This document shows positions 23,487 through 33,443 of a stretch of DNA of 64,000 nt, in pieces. The translations under genes were made by a program, and so were the position numbers. The DNA is taken from positions 292,146-356,145 of the forward strand of contig JAFEKR010000044.1 in NCBI GenBank assembly GCA_019022495.1, in the 5' to 3' direction. This DNA comes from Epichloe hybrida (taxonomy: Eukaryota; Ascomycota; Sordariomycetes; Hypocreales; Clavicipitaceae). Every line of letters begins with the position of its first letter. Position 1 is the stretch's first letter. Below the pieces are notes generated by a model. It saw nothing but the letters and a program-made list of their open reading frames with translations, searched no databases and was not told where the DNA came from.

Positions 23487-24047
23487 TTACAATACCTCTT
23501 CCACCGTGATGTTCGTAGTGACATTCCCCTTGATCGCCCTACTATACGGACACGTCTCCCTCGTCTTCTCAATCAGCTTTTCCATGTCATCTTTCTTCAC
23601 GCCCCGAACCTTGACGAGCATGTCGACCCTCACGCCCAAGTCGAACTTGGACAGATCGCCCACCATGTGGAGCGTCGTCTCAACAAGATTGTCCTCGGGC
23701 TTAGCAGGCATGGTGATGCCCATCTGTTTCGCGCTCAAGTTCATCGCCCCCTGGAAGCATGATCCGTAGCAAGCGGCGAATAACTCCTCTGGGTTCGTCT
23801 TGCCGTCACCTCCATTGCCTCCCAGCTCTTTGGGCATGGATAGGTCGATCTCCAGCCCTTCGCTGCCCCTGATTTTGCCGTTTCGCGCGCCCATGACGGT
23901 TGCGTGCGCAGAGTACAGAACCGGTGCCGTGTCGGTGTTTAAAAAGCGTCTTGGGGGGGCGAAGGATGGTGAGGGTTTTGTACTTGAGATGACGACACGG
24001 CGCGAGGCCTGTCGGATGAGAGAACTGGTGATGCGTGATGCTGACAT
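23487..24047 (-). CDS. OsmC/Ohr-type organic hydroperoxide reductase, probably mitochondrial
   Basis: One exon, 561 nt, 186 aa. Ohr enzymes reduce organic hydroperoxides with two cysteines, usually via lipoamide. Seen: the first Cys in GSCFQGAM (Cys97, with a further Cys93) and the second in ETCPYSRAIKGN (Cys166), together with the family's ENLVETT-like strand (EDNLVETTLHMVG). The first 35 residues are Arg/Ser-rich with no acidic residues, as in a mitochondrial presequence. The reading frame stays open upstream to 24203 with other ATGs, but 24047 is the first one that begins with the presequence. Bacterial-type fold in a nuclear gene, widespread in fungi. Confidence 0.9.
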   Translation of the reverse strand: MSASRITSSLIRQASRRVVISSTKPSPSFAPPRRFLNTDTAPVLYSAHATVMGARNGKIRGSEGLEIDLSMPKELGGNGGDGKTNPEELFAACYGSCFQGAMNLSAKQMGITMPAKPEDNLVETTLHMVGDLSKFDLGVRVDMLVKVRGVKKDDMEKLIEKTRETCPYSRAIKGNVTTNITVEEVL

Positions 24048-24606
24048 TGCGTTTACTTCTACTCTTGAGAATGAGTGAATCGGGGTTTGAGGGCGAGCAA
24101 GAGTGTGCAGTTTGCGCGCGTCTATAAAAATTTTTTTTTGGGGGGGGGGGGGGTTGACCTGTTTATGAACCATCTTCGGGTGATGAATCATCGAAGTTAT
24201 CAAAAATTAGGATGATGTCAAAACAATGACATCATGGGTAATCCTGTCTTTTCGATGGGCATCTGTCCATTTGTTGCGGGCATCGCCGTTTGGTGAAGCA
24301 GTTCATAGTTCCACCCTGGAGGTTACCCTGGAGGTTGGTAGCGCGGATCATGAACGTGAACGAAATGTCGTGGGGAACGCTGTGCTATGCTATGTGATGC
24401 TGTTGTTAATACGCGTGACAGCGTGTGACAGCGACGACATTTGCATTTTGATTCTCGGCACCGGCTTGATGGGCTGTTAGTAGGGGTGTGGTGAAAGCAC
24501 GTGCACGCCACTCCCCCAATCCACACCCACCACACCACCACAACCTCCACACCATACAACGCCAGACCCCTTTTCGCCGGATTACACTAGCCGCTCACGA
24601 ATCACG
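24048..24606. other. Divergent promoter region, Ohr / DUF6604 gene
   Basis: About 560 bp. Contains a T9 run followed by a G15 run at 24130-24153, CAC/CCA-rich pyrimidine sequence just before the DUF6604 start, and a short GGAGGTTACCCTGGAGGTT direct repeat at 24319-24337. No gene seen. Confidence 0.45.
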
Positions 24607-27168
24607 ATGCTGTCCGCCAACTTCTACTCAACATACCAGCAGTATAAGCGTGATACCAACGCAGTTGCTTCATGGCTCGCCTCTACGGCCAAGCAGCACG
24701 GATATGACGGCCAGATCGGTACACCGCTAAGCCGTGGCCGCCCAGAGGGCAAGGCACGCAAGCTCGCCAACCAGCGGCAGCGGCAGCGGCAGCAGCAAGG
24801 GCCTGGGCCTGGCTCGACGATGGATTCAAACTCGAGAAATGCCTCGGACCAGCAGGCCCAGCAGGCCCAGCAGCCCCAGCGGGCCGGCCCTGCCTATGTG
24901 CTGGCCGTTCGAGACTTTGTCCCCCTGGGCCAGTTCATCGCCAAGAAACTGGACAATCTGGCCAAGGTCCCATCTCACTTCACGGCCTCTTTGACCCGCG
25001 TCATACGCGCCAGACGAGGGTTCATGAGCCTCTACGGCAAAGTGAACCTGGACGACGAGAATGCAAAGACAAATCGAACACATGCGTACTTTGTCACTGT
25101 TCTGGAGACCGTCTATCATATCCTGGTACCCGCCGAGTCCAGGGTGAATCTGAAAGCAGATGTGGACATGGCCGTGCTCACATCAGGCATGTCGGCTCTC
25201 AGGAGCAGTGAGCATACTCTTGCCAACCCCTTCGGAATTCTGCCCATTTATGAGCCGTCCGAGGAGTTTTTGAATGCACCCGACGTGCCTGCCTCCTCCT
25301 CGACGGATGATGGCAAAGACAAGCAACACTTGCTCTACACGGTCGAGGAAGACAACTCCGAATACGAATGCAAGTTTGCCTTTGTCATGCTTCTACAGGA
25401 CCTCATCACCCTCCGCCAGGAGGTAGCCGCCCTGTGGCAAGCATATGATGACGGCGGCATCAGCCTCGCAGCAGCAGCTACCAGTGCCAACCTGGCTGTC
25501 GAGCTCGCGCGAGCCATGGAGGAAGAGATCAGTCCGCTCCTGGAAAGACATGGTGGTGCCTTGACGGTCTTGTCCGAGTTCTTCGCTGCCGCTTGCGTGG
25601 CCGCTGGTCATGATCCCACGGCCAAGGCCCGACCAAAGGACGACATGAATTTTGCTTGTTACGACTTGGGATATGCCCTGTTTCACCACGTCGCCTCCAT
25701 CATGTATTCGGTTGCAGGCGTCGTGTCATTCGACGCCAAGTCGTTCCCTCGGTACTCGGGCGCGTTTGGATACTACGACCCACAACAATCAAGCAAGATT
25801 GTGCAAGATGGGCTCGTTGGATTTCGCCAACAATGGGCGCAAGAGAAAGCAGCTCTCTTGGAGTTGGTGCCAAACCTGTGTCTGTTGACAGACACCTTCC
25901 AGAGCTTCCCCATCTTGGATGAGTTCACCCGCGGCCTGAGTCTCTTGATCAAGACGAAAAAGGTCCCTTTATGGCTCTGCTTCGCGGGACAGAACTATTT
26001 GGACACGCTTCGTATTCTAGGACCCGAAGTGGACAAGGGATATCGTGAATTAAAGACGTTCAGTGAGGAGACGCTTGCGCTTGTGCAGCACGCCGTGGCC
26101 AAGGCTCCCGGCACAGCATCCAAGAGAGATTTAGAGGAGATTGAGCGTATAGTCGCCACTACAAGCGGGGGTTCCGACATGTTCACCCTGATATGGGATG
26201 CCGCGAGAGGAAGAGGCGAAGCCATGCGGCCTTGCAACTTTTTTCAGCACCACCCTCTCTTCTGTGGTCTCATGATTCACTACGTCCGCTCGCGGCTTCA
26301 CCAAGTCGGCGTGGTCTATGCAGCAAGGCCAGGAGCGGCGATGCATTCAGTTCAACTGTATGCTGCTGTTCAGCAGCACCAGCAGCAAAGGGGAAAACAG
26401 GCTTCGTCCGAAGAGGAAGCCGTGGAATGGCCGCTGCTGGACCAGCTACTTGACAGGCAGGGACCACAGGCATTCTTCGTCGGCTCGGAAACCCCTTCCT
26501 CACCGGAAGCTCACTTCAAAAACTACTGCATGAGCCGCCAGATCTCGCCAGCCAACTGGCTTACCGCCGCGTCTCGTCGCAAAGGCAAGAAGGGAAAGGT
26601 CCCCGTCAAGATGTCCGGCGCGGGCGTGCGAGAATTGAAATTCGCCGGGCAATTCTCGCTGCTCTGCGCACGTCGCATGGCAAAGCAGGGGGCAACCGGC
26701 GGCTTGGTGCGTGCTCCATGGGATGTGGAATACGTGCAGCAGGCCCTCGAGGCACAGGGGCACTTGGCGAAGGCACGAGTCGACAGCAAAAACAAGAATG
26801 TCAAGCCTGGGAAGTCTGGGACCAGTTCGCCGTACCACCCTTCGGCGCTTGTCCGCTGTGCTGCTGACGCCGTTGATCAAGAGGTGACAGACCTGACGTT
26901 TGACTACTTTGCCGTGCACCAGGCGGCGAGTGAGTTTCTCCAGCAGATCCATGACCACGTAACCTCGCATCTGCTCCCTCCTGGATTGAGCTCCCTTACC
27001 CCTGTGGATACGGTAGGTTTCGTCTTCTCCCTCGCGGCAGGGTCACTGGAGCCGTCCGAGGGAGGAAACGGGGTCGTTTTGGACCAGGTTGCGCGAGAGA
27101 TGGCTGTTTTTTTGGATTCACAGGGGAACTGCAACGATGCCTTCGGCAGCGCAGCTGAAATAGCTTAG
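24607..27168 (+). CDS. DUF6604-domain protein, function unknown
   Basis: A single uninterrupted exon of 853 aa. The N-terminus (NFYSTYQQYKRDTNAVASWLASTA) matches the start of the fungal DUF6604 domain as I recall it (short Tyr-Lys-Asp/Thr block then WLA). Residues 40-95 are low complexity with Gln/Arg and Ala-Gln repeats. The rest is a mostly helical soluble protein without transmembrane segments or catalytic motifs I can name. Such proteins are common in filamentous ascomycetes and often single-copy or in small families. The ATG at 24607 precedes the conserved start directly. It is divergent from the Ohr gene. A poly-T17 lies right after the stop (27171-27189). Confidence 0.85.
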   Translation: MLSANFYSTYQQYKRDTNAVASWLASTAKQHGYDGQIGTPLSRGRPEGKARKLANQRQRQRQQQGPGPGSTMDSNSRNASDQQAQQAQQPQRAGPAYVLAVRDFVPLGQFIAKKLDNLAKVPSHFTASLTRVIRARRGFMSLYGKVNLDDENAKTNRTHAYFVTVLETVYHILVPAESRVNLKADVDMAVLTSGMSALRSSEHTLANPFGILPIYEPSEEFLNAPDVPASSSTDDGKDKQHLLYTVEEDNSEYECKFAFVMLLQDLITLRQEVAALWQAYDDGGISLAAAATSANLAVELARAMEEEISPLLERHGGALTVLSEFFAAACVAAGHDPTAKARPKDDMNFACYDLGYALFHHVASIMYSVAGVVSFDAKSFPRYSGAFGYYDPQQSSKIVQDGLVGFRQQWAQEKAALLELVPNLCLLTDTFQSFPILDEFTRGLSLLIKTKKVPLWLCFAGQNYLDTLRILGPEVDKGYRELKTFSEETLALVQHAVAKAPGTASKRDLEEIERIVATTSGGSDMFTLIWDAARGRGEAMRPCNFFQHHPLFCGLMIHYVRSRLHQVGVVYAARPGAAMHSVQLYAAVQQHQQQRGKQASSEEEAVEWPLLDQLLDRQGPQAFFVGSETPSSPEAHFKNYCMSRQISPANWLTAASRRKGKKGKVPVKMSGAGVRELKFAGQFSLLCARRMAKQGATGGLVRAPWDVEYVQQALEAQGHLAKARVDSKNKNVKPGKSGTSSPYHPSALVRCAADAVDQEVTDLTFDYFAVHQAASEFLQQIHDHVTSHLLPPGLSSLTPVDTVGFVFSLAAGSLEPSEGGNGVVLDQVAREMAVFLDSQGNCNDAFGSAAEIA

Positions 27169-27238
27169 GCTTTTTTTTTTTTTTTTTTTGGGATATAATA
27201 TAGCCGGTGAGCCTGGTGGAAGTTGATCCCAGCGTGTT

Positions 27239-28422
27239 TCATGATTGCCCCCGAATAAACGACGCTTTGGAGAGTGCGTCCGCCTGCGTGTTCCAAATAT
27301 CCCTTCCCCATTCAATGAGTTTGGGCCCGAAATCGTCGAGCATTTCATCCACGTCCGCTTCGGTATCCATCATCAGCCGGGCATAATCCTCCTCTGAGCC
27401 AAATGTGGCTACTTCCCAGACGGCTTTCCATCTTCCAATCGCCTCCACGGCCAAAGGATGCTGACTCTGCACTCCGGCCGCTACCATGTAAAACGACGAC
27501 CTCTTAGTGTGGCCGGCCGTGGGCTTGAAGAGCTTCACAGACGAGAACTTTTGGAAATCCCACAAGAGCTTGGCGGTCCTCCAGGCGTCAAGCTTGTGCA
27601 AGAGAACGACCATGGTGCCTCCTGGTCTCAGGTGCTCGAGGCCGAGAGCCAACTGCACGGTTATCAGCCTCGCCGCCTCGGTTCTTTCCCGATATGAGCT
27701 CCTGACATGGGTCCTCAACGTCTGGCCGTCACAGATGACCAGGTCGAAAAGCTGATGGCCCGTGAGCTGGCGGGCAAGAAAGGCATGGGCGTCGGGATGT
27801 CCCGGTGGGATGGTGTCGACTCCCATGTCCTCGGCCAGCATGGTGATGTCCAAGAAGCGCTTCTCGACACCGAGGACCTCTGGCAAGAGGACTCGGTGGC
27901 CTCCCATGGACACGGGCAGACTGAACGCCAAGGCGCTGGATCCCGGGTTGCGGCGCATCGACGTCTCCAGGAAGCCCCCCGGGGCCATGCACAAGTCGAG
28001 GATGCGTGCTTCACTCGCACGCTCCCGGCCCACGAGGAAGGCATCGGTGGACCGGTGGAGCTCCAGTCCGATTCTTTTCATGAGAAGATGGAAAAAACGA
28101 GCATTCCTGTCGTCGCATTTGTCGGCGTTCTCGCGTTGCTTTTGGAAGTAGGCGTCTCCCTCGGGGTTGTTCCATCCCTGCGGAAAGGACGGGTCGGGTT
28201 CGTCAGCCCTGCCCGTTGGCAATATTTGAGGGGCGCCGGCGCCCGAGTTGTACATGTGCAACATACCATTTGCCGAAGGTGCGCGACTCTCCGGAATTCT
28301 TGACTCCTCTCGAGGAGATACAGTGTCATGATTTTATTTGGCCGCTGATGTAGTTGCTCGATGGCGTCGGGTGCTCCACGGTTCTGCACTGGCTGTGCAC
28401 ACACGGCGTCGGGCACACTCAT
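27239..28422 (-). CDS. FtsJ-fold SAM-dependent methyltransferase (RNA 2'-O-type candidate)
   Basis: Exons (reverse) 28422-28267 and 28177-27239; 1095 nt, 364 aa. Seen: a Rossmann SAM-binding motif ILDLCMAPGGFLE; FDLVICDGQ (motif IV Asp); LRPGGTMVVLLHKLDAW; and KPTAGHTKRSSFYMVA near the end of the core. These are the order and spacing of FtsJ/RrmJ methyltransferases. In the family they modify RNA ribose. The substrate here is unknown, and whether the full K-D-K-E tetrad is intact cannot be judged by eye. For the intron I used donor GTATGT (28266) and acceptor CCGCAG (28178), because the nearer GGGCAG creates a stop. The track upstream of ATG 28422 shows no further exon. Confidence 0.85.
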
Positions 28423-28870
28423 CTTCTCTTGGTAGCCGCGCCTGTAGGTGTCTGTCCATACACGACCACCGAAGATATAGATTCTCTCGGCGAGACCAAG
28501 GTAACGCGTGCGCCAAGGTTATTCAACGACTGGCTAGCCCCCCTTGAGCGCTTGTTGAGTATGCGGAACGATGCACCTGGGTGATGGATATGAAATATAT
28601 ATCGAGCTAAGGAATCTATAAAGGTAAATGGAGGCCATACATGAGCTTCCGCAGATCTGTTAGCAAACGAGGTGAGGCCTCGGATGTAGACAAGAGCAAA
28701 CGAGGCCTCCTCAAAAGCGATGACAAACGCGATATCCGTCGATGCCGAAAAAGGAATGGTCCTAAGATGTGCCCAAGATGTGCCAAAGATGTGGGGCTCA
28801 TGTTACCCCGATATCCGATATCCGATGTACAAGTACAACGTGGGCAGGTGCAGGTGCCGCAATGGCCGAT
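28423..28870. other. Intergenic region, MFS 3' end / methyltransferase promoter
   Basis: About 450 bp on the minus strand. An ATATCCGATATCCGAT direct repeat lies at 28811-28826 and a GTGCCAAAGATGTG-like repeat at 28768-28792. No gene seen. Confidence 0.4.
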
Positions 28871-30609
28871 TCAGTCGCGCTTCAGTCCGATCCTGCCCGT
28901 CTTTTGCAAACCAGCTGCTCCAAGCACAGTGCAGAGCATCATGAAGCCAAACATGATCCAGAAACCGGTTCTGAGTCCCTCCATTATTGCAGACGCCTTG
29001 TCCCCTGCGCCACTGTTCTTGGTCACGAGCGTCGACGCAATCTGCATCACGGCCACGCTCAGAGCTTGGCCAAACTGGGAGGCTGTGTTGAAGACGGCGC
29101 CTGCCAACGCCTGAGTGTCATCGGGGAAGCTGTCCGAGATGATGATGAGACCTACCGTGAAGAGCACATCGACGCTCACGGGGGCGAGCAATTGGGCCAC
29201 GAATGCATTGGCCCAATATGGAGATCGGATCCGGATCACGGCCATGAGAAGGGGAGCAACGGCACACAGTATGGATGAAATGGTGACAATCCATAGCGCC
29301 GGTATCCTGTCGACGAATAAACCTGTGGTGAAATTGAGAATGACACCTATTACCAGACTCGGCAGTATCCTGATGCCAGTTTCGAGAGCAGAGAGGTGCT
29401 GTACTTCCTGGAAGCTGGACGGGATGCGTTAGACGGAGAATGGGTCGACCGGACCAAGCCCACGGGGTCTCGTGCAACTTACAACAAGCTTGCAAACAGT
29501 TCCATTGCCGTCGTGACTCCAAACGAAAGCGCTATCATAGCACAAACGCTGGAAAAGGCAGTGTTTTTCCAGAGTGAGTTTGGTATCAGAGCCGGTTTGC
29601 CAAGGCACACTTGCCGGTGGACCCAGCCAACGAACGACGGCAATGCGATGGCGACCATGCAGACGAATGCGATGCTTTCTGCTTTTCGAATCTTGTGCAC
29701 ATCGGTGCTTAGAATGCTTCATGCCCACGAGTCAGTGCTGCTATTATGAGCTCCATTGCCAGCCGTGGTCTGTACTTACGCCAGCAAGTACGATAGCAAG
29801 GCCATGAACGTGGAGGCCAACAATGCCCCGACCCAGTCGGCTTTCTCTCTCAAGTTGTGCAGAGCGTGCCTCCATGTTTGTCCATGATGGGACTTTGGCA
29901 AAGCCCACGTTGCGACGGCAGACAAAACGAGCGTCAAGCCTCCGTATATATACCATGCAGCTCTCCAGCCGAGCAAGTCTTGAAGAACGCCACCAAGAAC
30001 CAGTCCAAACGAGAAGCCAAGAGGCTGGCTCAGTCCAAGGCAAGAAAAGGCAAAGTTTCGAGGCCGCCCACGGGGAAGAGCGTGTGTGATGATGGCGACG
30101 GAGGAGGCAAGATGCATGGCAAAGCCAACACCTTGAAGAGCCCGCATCGCAACTAGCTGAGGGCCGGTCTTGGCCGCGCCGCCTCCCAGAATGAAGGCAC
30201 CGCTGAGCACACCGCCGGCAAGGTTCACGGCCCTGGGGCCAATTGCGTCTGCTACAGAGCCGGCCAGCAACAGTGTTGATGCATTCGCCAGGCTTGGAAC
30301 AGAAGTCGGCCAAAGCGCCAGCGACGCGGGCAAGTTGACGTCGGCGGCAATCGTGGGCAAGCCAACGACAACAAGTCCATTGACTGCGCTCGAGGCAAAG
30401 TTGACGCCTGATAGTTGAACGACGACGGCGACTTTGCGGAAGAGTGGCATCCGCGAAGGCTCATCGGCCAATTCGATGGATCGACCATTGCTGTTGGATT
30501 CGGGCAGCGCTCTCGGGGTGGACGGGGTGGACGGGGTGGAATCACCAGCACCAGAGGTGAGTGTCGGAGGAGACTCTGCTACCACCTGCGTTTGCGAAGA
30601 CGTAGCCAT
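28871..30609 (-). CDS. Major facilitator superfamily transporter (DHA2/EmrB-like)
   Basis: Exons (reverse) 30609-29780, 29707-29483, 29414-28871; 1599 nt, 532 aa. A soluble Ser/Thr/Pro-rich N-terminus of about 60 residues is followed by multiple hydrophobic helices. Seen: the DHA2-like first helices (GLPTIAADVNLPASLALWPTS), LAGSVADAIGPRAV corresponding to the loop 2-3 motif, and GVGFAMHLASSVAIITHALP with motif C-like Gly spacing. It is probably a drug or metabolite efflux pump; substrate unknown. Introns of 72 and 68 bp. The first uses an AAG acceptor (29708) with a CTGAC branch site upstream. The ATG at 30609 follows a TA-repeat leader. No biosynthetic genes are next to it. Confidence 0.88.
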
Positions 30610-31862
30610 GGTCCCGAACGAGAAGTGCTGAGGAGGCCTCGAACTATGTATACATCTATATATATATAGTATATATACAGTATGAGTAAGCAACACACAA
30701 GGAACTGGTGAGTCGGTGGATGGGCATGCCGTGGCAGATTTATTGTCCGAGACGTGCCCCCATGGCTGACATGGCTGACATGGCTGAAGTTGGACACCAC
30801 ATCAATAACATGAAAATTGAGTCATAGACATTCTCATTCTCATTGTTGCACGAACTTGCAACACCTGATTGGCCCACTTCCTGGCACTTCCTGAAGGCTC
30901 GTGCAGGTGGTGCAGGTGGTGCAGGTGGTGCAGGCGAGTGGACGCACGGGACTTTGGTCCGGTCTCGGTCTGGAATATCAATGATCCGCGGCTGCGCCCC
31001 TGCGCGCCAACGCGCGTGCTTGACCCAATGATCCCTGTCACCTGCCAGAAGCTCTTCCTGGGTCGTGCTTGCTGCAGCTTGGCCTCGTCCCGTCGTTAGG
31101 CCTTCCTTTCTTCATCTCTTTGTCTGACATTCTGACAAGCTGACAAGTGATTCGACCGTCTACGATTCGACCTTCTACAACCGATCCAGATCTCATTTGA
31201 ACGACTTCAGAAAGGCCCTCGACCGACGAGGCCATCGACTTGTCTGATCCACACGGTCGCCACGTCTCGAACTGGTCCGAGTCGTATCCCTATTTGAAGC
31301 CCAAGGCGACAAGTCTCGAAGAAGCTGGCAGAGGTCTCGATAGGGACCACATTGACCAAGTGTTATCTTGCATGGGCTGTTGGATTCAGTCCTAGGCGGT
31401 TGCGGCTCTGCATGAAATTGTTGGCCCGCTCTCGTCTTGGTCCGCGTTCCTTGTACAACGCCAGGCACGGAATCTCCGTCTTGGCTTTGCTTGTTGGAGG
31501 AAGAGGAAGAAATTGAGACTACCAACCAAAGGAGTCCTGCTCCTGTTCACTCTTGACTACTTTGTTTTCCATTATATCTCCACTCCATCTTGTACGTACT
31601 GGCTAGCCTTTTGTGCTTCCCACTGCTCATTTCTTTTCTTCTCTTGAACTTGGCAACTGTGTTGGCTACCTTTTGTCTGTAACTAAAAGAAGAAGAAGAA
31701 GAAAGAAAGAAAGAAAAAAGCCCTCTCAGTTGAAGGGGGCGGCGACGAGCGTTCTATCACTAATAAACTTCAATCTATTAAGAACAAGAGACGATTTACT
31801 TCCTATCGATCAATCCACGATCGTACTACAGGGCTCCCACTGCTAGAGCTTCGTGATTCAAG
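30610..31862. other. Long divergent intergenic region, MFS / CPSF6-like gene
   Basis: About 1.25 kb. Contains a TATATATATAGTATATA tract at 30658-30675, TGACATGGC direct repeats at 30767-30785, a 9-bp repeat GTGCAGGTG about 3.5 copies at 30902-30933, and GAAGAA/AAAGAAAG purine repeats at 31688-31715. The last is likely in the 5' UTR of the RRM gene. No tRNA or protein gene recognised. Confidence 0.45.
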
Positions 31863-33122
31863 ATGGCCGAGGCTGATTTCGAAATCGACTTTTACGGTGA
31901 TGCGGGCAACGAGCAGCAACCGGGGCAACATGATGGTGGTCGGAACAACGAGAACGACCACCAGGGCCACGACGGATCAAACAGAGGTGACGACCAGATG
32001 GACGAGCGTAGCAACGATCAGCAGCATGGAAACAACGAAAAGGCCGAAGAGCACACTGCCCATCACCATCAGGGGACTAAAAGAAAACCAGAAGAGGACG
32101 ATCGCCCAGTTGATTCAGCCGCCACTTCCGCAGTCATGATCTCGGATCTCAATTGGTGGACGACTGACGATGACATTCGCGGCTGGTTGCGAAAAGCAGA
32201 CTGCGAGGACGAGGCAAAGGAGCTGACTTTTAGCGAGCATAAAGTAAATGGAAAGAGCAAAGGGTAAGGCCAAGGCCGCACGTTCCTCGCACCATCAACC
32301 GCCACAAGTTGGGAGTCGGCCAGCTAATCGATTTGCTGATAGACAAGTGTACATTGAGTTTCAATCACGCCAAGCCGCAACGGCCGCCAAACGCTACATC
32401 GATGAGTCGGCAACTGAGGGCGGGTCGACCACGAAGAAGCTGAACACGTCATACTGGAATGCGGGAATGAACCCCTTCAAAACACTGCCCAAGGATGCCC
32501 CCGCCAGAGGCAAGGAGCAGCAGACACGATCTACGCCATCCGCCCCTTACAATGACCGTGGAAACTATGGCGGAGGATTCCGAGGTCGCGGAGGCTTTGG
32601 CAACCGAGGAAACATGAACCACAACAACAACAACAACAGCAACAACAACTACAGCAATCGCAACTTCGGCAATAACAACATGGGTTTCAATAACAACATG
32701 GGCGGTGGCTTCAACGGTCCCATGGGTGGCGGCGGAAACTTTGGCTTCAACCACCGTGGCAACATGATGGGCGGCGGCATGCGAGGTGGTCCCGGCGGTC
32801 TTGGCGGTCCAGGCGGCATGAGAGGTAATCGTGGTGGTGGCGGCGGCAACAACATGATGGCCATGGGCCCGATGGGCGGGATGCCAATGGGTATGCCAGG
32901 GAATATGGGCATGATGGGCATGGGCGGTGGAATGCCTGGCGAGTACCCCCCTTCCGCTTGTCCATTTTGTCACTCTCACTGCAACAGCCGACTAATGTGG
33001 AAGCAGGCTTTCAAGGCATGGGACCCAACTTTGGAGGTGGCTTCGGGTTTGGTCAAAACCAAGGAGGTGGTGGTGGTGACTGGGGCAACCCGCATGGAGC
33101 GAAGCGTCCACGACCAGAGTGA
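31863..33122 (+). CDS. RRM protein like CPSF6/CFIm68 (pre-mRNA 3' end processing)
   Basis: Exons 31863-32263, 32343-32938, 33007-33122; 1113 nt, 370 aa. Seen: an acidic Asn/Gln/His-rich N-terminus; one RRM (AVMISDLNWWTTDDDIRGWL as RNP2 and KGQVYIEFQSRQAATAAKRY as RNP1, the first intron splitting it); then a long Gly/Asn/Met-rich region (NRGNMNHNNNN, GGGF, MGMPG) and a basic C-terminus GAKRPRPE. In animals CFIm68 binds CFIm25 and guides polyadenylation-site choice; fungal relatives share the RRM and Gly/Met tail. The second intron most simply has a GC donor (GCGAGT at 32939) and CAG acceptor; an alternative GT donor further upstream is possible. No other functional claim. Confidence 0.82.
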
Positions 33123-33443
33123 GGAGCTTCTGGTATGTGACGTGGCTTTTGTTTGTCGACGGGAACACAAGTGCCCCTGGGGACGTAGAGAAGAACAAAT
33201 TTGTCGGGATTTCGCACCCCCCTCAAAAAAAACAAGTTCCAGGAGTCGGGTTAGGTCTGCTTATTTTCTTGCTTGTACTATAGATCTTTCGGAGAAATAG
33301 GTCGCTAAGGATTCTGGCGCGCGAAGAGCGTTGGGACGCTGTTTCCAATTTCAAAAAGGGAGTTTAGATTCGGCCACATGCCCCAAAAAGAAGAAAAAGA
33401 AAAAGAAAGAAAAAGAAGACAAAAAAACACGCACAGCATGCCA
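33123..33443. other. Convergent 3' region, CPSF6-like / SET genes
   Basis: About 320 bp with A-rich tracts (AAAAAAGAAGAAAAAG at 33385-33420). It contains both transcript ends. No gene seen. Confidence 0.4.

Noticed and set aside
28871..30609. MFS pump next to the Zn2Cys6 regulator as part of a secondary-metabolite cluster
   Set aside because: No PKS, NRPS, terpene synthase or P450 gene in the window; the neighbours are housekeeping.
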